From Bacteroidales bacterium (lineage in GTDB: Bacteria; Bacteroidota; Bacteroidia; Bacteroidales; Muribaculaceae): a stretch of DNA of 18,202 nucleotides. The position numbers and the translations under genes were made by a program. The number at the start of each line of letters is the position of its first letter. Positions within the stretch are counted from its first letter, which is position 1. Under the pieces are notes generated by a model. That model was not told the origin of the DNA. It saw only the letters and a program-made list of their open reading frames with translations, and searched no databases. Location of the stretch: the NCBI GenBank assembly GCA_004555955.1, contig SFJG01000035.1, forward strand, positions 1 through 18,202, in the 5' to 3' direction. Of the stretch, positions 14,253-18,202 are shown one piece after another.

Positions 14253-14960
14253 CTACTTTTTATCGTTTTGCAAATTTTTCAAAAACACTTGATAGTCGCT
14301 CAAGCACGACATTATCATCGACTGTACGCCGCGGCTGGTTATCGTACCACCGGTAATGGCGTCGACGTAGTCTTCTCCTGCAGTGGGCTTCTGACCCTTC
14401 TTGAGCACGGCTACGCTCTTGAATTCGCCGTCTTTAAACAGCTTCTTGTCGCGGAACTGGTCGGAGAACTTCGGTTTAGCGATTTCGGCGCCAAGTCCCG
14501 GAGTTTCGCCCTGATGCGAGAAATAGGCTCCATAGATAGTATTTCCATCGGCGTCGAGCGACACATAGCCCCAAATCGGCCCCCAAAGCCCTGCACCGTA
14601 GACAGGCAAAATATACTTGGTCGCGCCGTCGACTTCGCAGACAAACACCGGCAAACGGCGCTCCTGCTGCGACTTCTTAATCTCCGACGACATTTCTATC
14701 GAGAAAGCATCGCCGTCGAGGCGCTCACCGCCGACGTTGACAACGAACGATTCTTTGACATATTGCTCGTAAAGCGATATCGCATTGTCTTTCTCCGACG
14801 GAACACGTATCGAACTGAGCATCTGCTGCATCTTGTCGATACGCACATTTTCGTCTTGCTTGGGCTTTAATGCCAACGAAACCCAAGCCAATACGGCACC
14901 GACAACACAGACTAATGCCGTTATATATATTATTGTATATGTATTTCCTTGCTTATTCAT
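14253..14960 (-). CDS. nqrC: Na+-translocating NADH:quinone reductase subunit C (FMN-binding)
   Basis: This is a 235-residue subunit with one N-terminal membrane helix (about 8-30) and a periplasmic FMN domain. FMN is attached covalently by the flavin transferase ApbE to a threonine in a DxxTGAT-type motif. Here that motif reads DAITGGTITS (200-209), with Thr206 as the predicted attachment residue; a glycine replaces the usual alanine. GETPGLGAEI (151-160) is another family signature. The ATG at 14960 is chosen: it lies 4 bases after the nqrB stop and puts the helix right at the N-terminus. An in-frame TTG 66 bases upstream would overlap the end of nqrB and add a hydrophilic stretch unlike the family. 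apbE is not in this window. Confidence 0.95.
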   Translation of the reverse strand: MNKQGNTYTIIYITALVCVVGAVLAWVSLALKPKQDENVRIDKMQQMLSSIRVPSEKDNAISLYEQYVKESFVVNVGGERLDGDAFSIEMSSEIKKSQQERRLPVFVCEVDGATKYILPVYGAGLWGPIWGYVSLDADGNTIYGAYFSHQGETPGLGAEIAKPKFSDQFRDKKLFKDGEFKSVAVLKKGQKPTAGEDYVDAITGGTITSRGVQSMIMSCLSDYQVFLKNLQNDKK

Positions 14961-14964
14961 AGCC

Positions 14965-16188
14965 CTACGATTGTTTTTGACGGCGCATTCTGCGACGTAC
15001 GTTCGACTCAACAACACAGTAGTCAATCAGCGGTGCAAATGCGTTCATAAGCAGCACTGCAAGCATTGCGCCTTCGGGATAGCCCGTGTTGTAAATTCTG
15101 ATTAGCATAGCAAGCACTCCGACGAAAAAGCCGTAAATATACTTGCCAAGGGTAGTATGCGCCGCCGTAACCGGGTCGGTTGCCATAAACACTGCGGCAA
15201 AGGCAAATCCGCCCAAGCAGAGATGTTGAAGCGGCGACACCATCGACGCCGGATAGGTTGCCGACGGTAGCAAATATGCCAAGCCCGCCATTGCAAAGCC
15301 TCCGACAAACACCGACAACATTATGCGCCAACTTGCCACACCTGTGATGAGCAAGAATGCACCACCGATGAGGATAAACAGCGTCGACGTCTCGCCAATA
15401 GAACCGGGGATTAGCCCCAGGAACGAATCCCAAAGCGTCAATACGTTACCCAAGCAGTCGGTCAAATGCGCGCTGCCCGAACTTGTTGCCAATTGTCCCA
15501 ACGGAGTTGCTCCCGTGAACGAATCGACCGGCGTGCCGGCACCGATGCCGAACCAACTGTACGAGTCCGTGCCCACAAACACTCCATCGCCCGACATCTT
15601 CGACGGATAGGCGAAAAACAAGAACGCACGCGTCGACAACGCTACGTTGAAGATGTTCATTCCCGTGCCGCCAAACACTTCCTTGACAAAAACTACCGAA
15701 AATGCGGTCGCTACGGCTATCATCCACAGCGGCGTTTCGACCGGGCATATCATCGGTATCAGTATTCCCGACACCAAGAAACCTTCTTGTATCTCATGAC
15801 CGCGAATTTGTGCCGACGCAAACTCGATGCTGAGCCCGACTACGTAGGCTACTATGATTTTTGGCACTACGGCAAAACATCCATAGGCAAACGACTCCCA
15901 TAACGGCGGACAATCGCACCCTATCGAGAGAAAACGCTGATAGCCTACATTATATATACCGAAAAGCAACGCCGGCAGCAATGCAAGCACCACAATCGAC
16001 ATCACACGCTTCGTGTCGACACTGTCGTGAATATGCACACCCGACTTCGACGTCGTTGCCGGCACTGTCAAAAACGACTCCATTCCTTCGTATACTGACC
16101 TCAATGCCGAGAAACGTCCTCCGGGCTCAAACATCGGTTTGAAACTCCGATATCGTTTTATCATTCTGTTTTGAAAACTCTCTTTCAT
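14965..16188 (-). CDS. nqrB: Na+-translocating NADH:quinone reductase subunit B
   Basis: This 407-residue polytopic core subunit carries a covalent FMN and riboflavin and is central to Na+ translocation and electron delivery to quinone. The FMN attachment motif DSFTGATPLG (222-231) is intact, with Thr228 as the predicted flavinylated residue. GFLVSGILIPMICPVETPLW (136-155), VKEVFGGTGMNIFNVALSTR (168-187) and MATDPVTAAHTTLGKYIYG (335-353) are hallmark segments of the NqrB/RnfD family. The long N-terminal cytoplasmic arm (1-60) is typical of NqrB rather than RnfD. It starts 13 bases after nqrA and is 4 bases from nqrC. Confidence 0.97.
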   Translation of the reverse strand: MKESFQNRMIKRYRSFKPMFEPGGRFSALRSVYEGMESFLTVPATTSKSGVHIHDSVDTKRVMSIVVLALLPALLFGIYNVGYQRFLSIGCDCPPLWESFAYGCFAVVPKIIVAYVVGLSIEFASAQIRGHEIQEGFLVSGILIPMICPVETPLWMIAVATAFSVVFVKEVFGGTGMNIFNVALSTRAFLFFAYPSKMSGDGVFVGTDSYSWFGIGAGTPVDSFTGATPLGQLATSSGSAHLTDCLGNVLTLWDSFLGLIPGSIGETSTLFILIGGAFLLITGVASWRIMLSVFVGGFAMAGLAYLLPSATYPASMVSPLQHLCLGGFAFAAVFMATDPVTAAHTTLGKYIYGFFVGVLAMLIRIYNTGYPEGAMLAVLLMNAFAPLIDYCVVESNVRRRMRRQKQS

Positions 16189-16201
16189 TGCAGCGATAGT
16201 T

Positions 16202-17533
16202 TTAGTTAAGTTCTTTTCTTAGATAGTCCAAGCCTTCGCGCACTATGCGCTGCAACTCGAGTTTGGACGTGTCGATAAATTCACACAACGCAAAATCTTC
16301 GGGAGCAACTTCGTAGATACCCAATTGCTCCATCTTTTCGATGTCGCGCGCAAGTATCGCCTTGATGAGAAATTCCGAATAGATGTCCATCGGTTGCACC
16401 TTGTCGTACTCGCCTGCCATAATTATTGCGCGTTCGCCACCGTTAATCTTGGCATCGAACAGATGCGAAGCCTTCGAACCGAGCCATGTGGCAAACGTAT
16501 GACCGAAACTATACTTGTTCTTGCCTAAACGCGCCCAGCCGAGAAACTCGATTTCCTCGTTGATTTCAGGGATTACCGACACCGTTCTATACGGAAAATG
16601 CAAGTATCCGTCGATTGTTTCTTTCACACCGGTCAGCAGATTGCCCGACACAATGCGCATTGCGTCGACTTCGCCCTGAAGATTCCCGGTGAGCAAATTC
16701 TTCAGCGATTCGCCCTCGGTCGCCTTTATGAATCGAGCCTGTGCGACGCACGAACCGCCCACGGCAACTCGACAGCCGAAATCGAGAGTATTATTATTAA
16801 AGAGGTGTCCGATTTTGCAAACCGTGTCGGCACCCATTGCCCATACGGTTTCGCCCTTGTTGACCGGACGTATTTTCTCAATCTGCACACTCGGATTACC
16901 TGCAGGATGCGGACCGTCAAAAAGATAAGTCTCGCTATGCGGAGTGGTAATTTCGTGGTCGGGACGGCATCCTATATAAACCTTACCGGCGGTCAAACCG
17001 CCAAGCACTTCCACGCCCTTACGGAAATCCTTTTCATCAGTTATCAGCGACTTTGCCGACATCGGAGCACTGTCGAAAGCGGATACGAAAATATCGCGAG
17101 GCGCCTTCCCCGACTCAGGGATGACATCGTAAGGACGTTGACGCATACGCACCCAAAGACCGGCACGCTTGAGCAACGTAGTCACACCGTCGCCGTCCAA
17201 CCCTTTGGTGGCAAACGTCATCGTCGCTGTTTCTTCGTCGGCAGCGACTTCAACACGCACTATGCGACGACGCTCCCCTCTTACTATCTTGGCTACAACA
17301 CCCGACACCGGAGAAACCAGACACACATCGGCATCGTTCTTATCGTAGAGCAACGGCTCGCCCGCCTTGACCGACTCTCCTTCGCGCTTCGCCAACTTAG
17401 GCGTAAACCCCGGAAAGTCAGACGGACAGACGGCATACTGCTGCGATAGCTTTTGCGAGCTACATTCCGCAGGTTCCGGCGAAAAATCCACACCAATGTC
17501 AAACCCACGTTTAATTCTAATTAAGTTAGACAT
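16202..17533 (-). CDS. nqrA: Na+-translocating NADH:quinone reductase subunit A
   Basis: This is a 443-residue peripheral cytoplasmic subunit, first in the operon, associated with the quinone site; it has no membrane helix. The N-terminal IRIKRGFDIG and the biotinyl-like fold segment with LAKREGESVKAGEPLL (47-62) match the family, as does GPHPAGNPSVQIEKIRPVNK (207-226), the equivalent of the conserved GxHPAG region. SFGHTFATWLGSK (342-354) and GGERAIIMAGEYDKV (365-379) are further signatures. The length equals the usual 445-450. The ATG at 17533 has a short A/T-rich leader and a -7 box at 17576-17583. It is divergent from the exbB-type gene. Confidence 0.97.
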   Translation of the reverse strand: MSNLIRIKRGFDIGVDFSPEPAECSSQKLSQQYAVCPSDFPGFTPKLAKREGESVKAGEPLLYDKNDADVCLVSPVSGVVAKIVRGERRRIVRVEVAADEETATMTFATKGLDGDGVTTLLKRAGLWVRMRQRPYDVIPESGKAPRDIFVSAFDSAPMSAKSLITDEKDFRKGVEVLGGLTAGKVYIGCRPDHEITTPHSETYLFDGPHPAGNPSVQIEKIRPVNKGETVWAMGADTVCKIGHLFNNNTLDFGCRVAVGGSCVAQARFIKATEGESLKNLLTGNLQGEVDAMRIVSGNLLTGVKETIDGYLHFPYRTVSVIPEINEEIEFLGWARLGKNKYSFGHTFATWLGSKASHLFDAKINGGERAIIMAGEYDKVQPMDIYSEFLIKAILARDIEKMEQLGIYEVAPEDFALCEFIDTSKLELQRIVREGLDYLRKELN

Positions 17534-17575
17534 ATATTTTCAGTATATCGTTATTAAGGTATATATTTTAATCCA

Positions 17576-17583
17576 CAAAATTA
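17576..17583 (-). promoter_or_regulatory. Bacteroidota -7 box for the nqr operon
   Basis: On the minus strand this reads TAATTTTG, fitting TAnnTTTG, 42 bases before the nqrA ATG. No clear -33 element is seen at the usual distance, so confidence is moderate. Confidence 0.45.
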
Positions 17584-17727
17584 AACAAAATTTATCAGTT
17601 TACCCCATTCTGTCGACAAGATTTTTTTAAAAAATAATTATCCGAACGAAAGTAAGGAGTAATTAACATTATTTAAGTATAGCTATCGAAAAAAACTTAA
17701 TGTTGCGAAAAAAAGTCGCTCGGAATG

Positions 17728-17758
17728 TTGGATATATAAAATTAATATGATACATTTG
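17728..17758 (+). promoter_or_regulatory. Promoter (-33 TTG, -7 TACATTTG) for the exbB-type gene
   Basis: TTG at 17728-17730 is followed after 20 bases by TACATTTG (17751-17758), a good two-part Bacteroidota promoter. The predicted transcript would have an unusually long leader of about 170 bases, containing a 36-codon open frame. The 404-base intergenic stretch 17534-17937 otherwise holds the divergent nqr promoter and A/T-rich DNA. Confidence 0.7.
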
Positions 17759-17791
17759 CGATAAAATTTATAGAGTTAATGCTACCTTAAA

Positions 17792-17902
17792 ATGAAGAAA
17801 GTGTCGAGTGTTGTTGCAAATACAGCAAAATTCACATCCCCATGCAAGAAAAGAGAGCGTTGCTCGTTATTACTAATGAATGAAATACAAACTATTTATT
17901 AA
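17792..17902 (+). CDS. Possible 36-residue leader ORF upstream of the exbB-type gene
   Basis: ATG at 17792 opens a frame beginning MKKVSSVVANTAKFTSP and ending in MNEIQTIY before TAA at 17900-17902. It lies wholly inside the predicted 5' leader and ends 35 bases before the next start. The peptide is basic, has two cysteines (CKKRERC) and no membrane helix. It could be a regulatory upstream ORF, a small protein, or chance. Nothing in the sequence other than its position supports translation. Confidence 0.25.
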   Translation: MKKVSSVVANTAKFTSPCKKRERCSLLLMNEIQTIY

Positions 17903-17937
17903 CTAAATTATTAATTATTACAAAATTCTAATTAATT

Positions 17938-18202
17938 ATGGAAGCTCAAAAGCCTAACAAACCCAAAGCCGCTCCGAAGGCGAAGAAGGGTGGATTGAAT
18001 GCAATCTTAGTAATCATCCTTTGCTTTATCGCATCAGTATTGTTCTACATGTTTATTCTCGGTGCAGAAAGCAACTACGAGAATGGTCACCCGATTAACT
18101 TGATGGGTACAATCCACGAAGGTGGTTTCGTCGTTCCTATCATCCAAGGTCTATTACTTTTGGTAGTTGTTTTGTCAGTAGAGCGTTTCATCGCCCTCCG
18201 CA
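17938..18202 (+). CDS. MotA/TolQ/ExbB proton-channel family protein, 5' part
   Basis: The first 88 residues are visible; the gene runs off the right edge. A basic, proline-rich N-terminus (KPNKPKAAPKAKKGG) precedes a membrane helix (about 21-41), then a loop and a second hydrophobic segment (about 66-80) ending VVVLSVERFIALR, the typical first-helix end of ExbB/TolQ proteins. Such proteins form the pentameric ion channel that, with ExbD and TonB, powers TonB-dependent outer-membrane transport. Bacteroidota ExbB proteins often carry an additional N-terminal helix like the first one here. TolQ or MotA cannot be excluded without the downstream genes. It is divergent from nqr. Confidence 0.8.
   Translation, partial: MEAQKPNKPKAAPKAKKGGLNAILVIILCFIASVLFYMFILGAESNYENGHPINLMGTIHEGGFVVPIIQGLLLLVVVLSVERFIALR

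Noticed and set aside
13656..14870. 404-codon plus-strand open frame antisense to nqrD and nqrC
   Set aside because: It is a shadow of the nqr genes. The codons are those of the antisense strand, the peptide is rich in H, R and N, and nqrC-nqrD are unambiguous.
14961..15026. Longer nqrC start (TTG at 15026)
   Set aside because: It overlaps nqrB and adds a hydrophilic extension before the membrane helix; ATG 14960 sits 4 bases after the nqrB stop as expected in this operon.
1..18202. CRISPR array, tRNA/rRNA, insertion sequence, integrase or defence island
   Set aside because: No regular direct repeats with spacers, no cloverleaf, and no transposase, nuclease or recombinase motifs were found on either strand.

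Overview
The window looks like a chromosomal segment from the order Bacteroidales, most likely a gut Muribaculaceae-type organism. The evidence is fivefold. Promoters match the Bacteroidota -7 box TAnnTTTG. Genes lack Shine-Dalgarno sites and have A/T-rich leaders. There is a fimbrillin-like lipoprotein with GLUG-type repeats and a cargo protein with a type IX secretion (Por) C-terminal domain. SerA is the short Bacteroidota form. Energy metabolism uses a Na+-translocating NADH:quinone reductase. No tRNA, rRNA, CRISPR array, insertion sequence or integrase was seen.

Layout, left to right. Positions 1-208 hold a long imperfect palindrome (about 14-104) and a promoter. A major-facilitator transporter follows (209-1864, +). 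Next is the two-gene serine biosynthesis operon serC-serA (2058-4049, +), closed by a strong intrinsic terminator. A surface lipoprotein with its own promoter covers 4259-6730 (+). The 535-base stretch 6731-7265 holds a stem-loop, a decayed small XRE-type regulator gene, and a terminator shared with the convergent gene on the right. That gene (7266-10004, -) encodes a secreted beta-helix protein with a TagC/helveticin-like propeller and a T9SS sorting domain. Then come a 120-residue conserved-looking protein and a uridine phosphorylase in one minus-strand operon (10274-11534). The complete nqrABCDEF operon follows (17533 down to 11709, minus strand). Finally, a divergent promoter region leads into the start of an ExbB/TolQ/MotA-family gene cut by the right edge (17938 onward).

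How the genes work together. Nqr uses NADH to pump sodium and supplies the ion gradient that drives secondary transport. ExbB-type proteins couple such a gradient to TonB-dependent uptake, so the divergent nqr/exbB arrangement joins gradient generation and use. SerC and SerA carry glycolytic 3-phosphoglycerate toward serine. Udp salvages uridine. The two large surface or secreted proteins are accessory envelope proteins of unknown ligand.

The clearest unusual points are the non-canonical active-site region of SerA, the domain combination of the T9SS cargo protein, the two-lesion pseudogene of an XRE regulator, the palindrome and 15-base repeat near the left edge, and a 36-codon open frame in the exbB leader. 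I did not find a convincing new multi-gene system. Most of the window is ordinary core metabolism and energy conservation with an accessory surface-protein island at about 4.2-10.3 kb.
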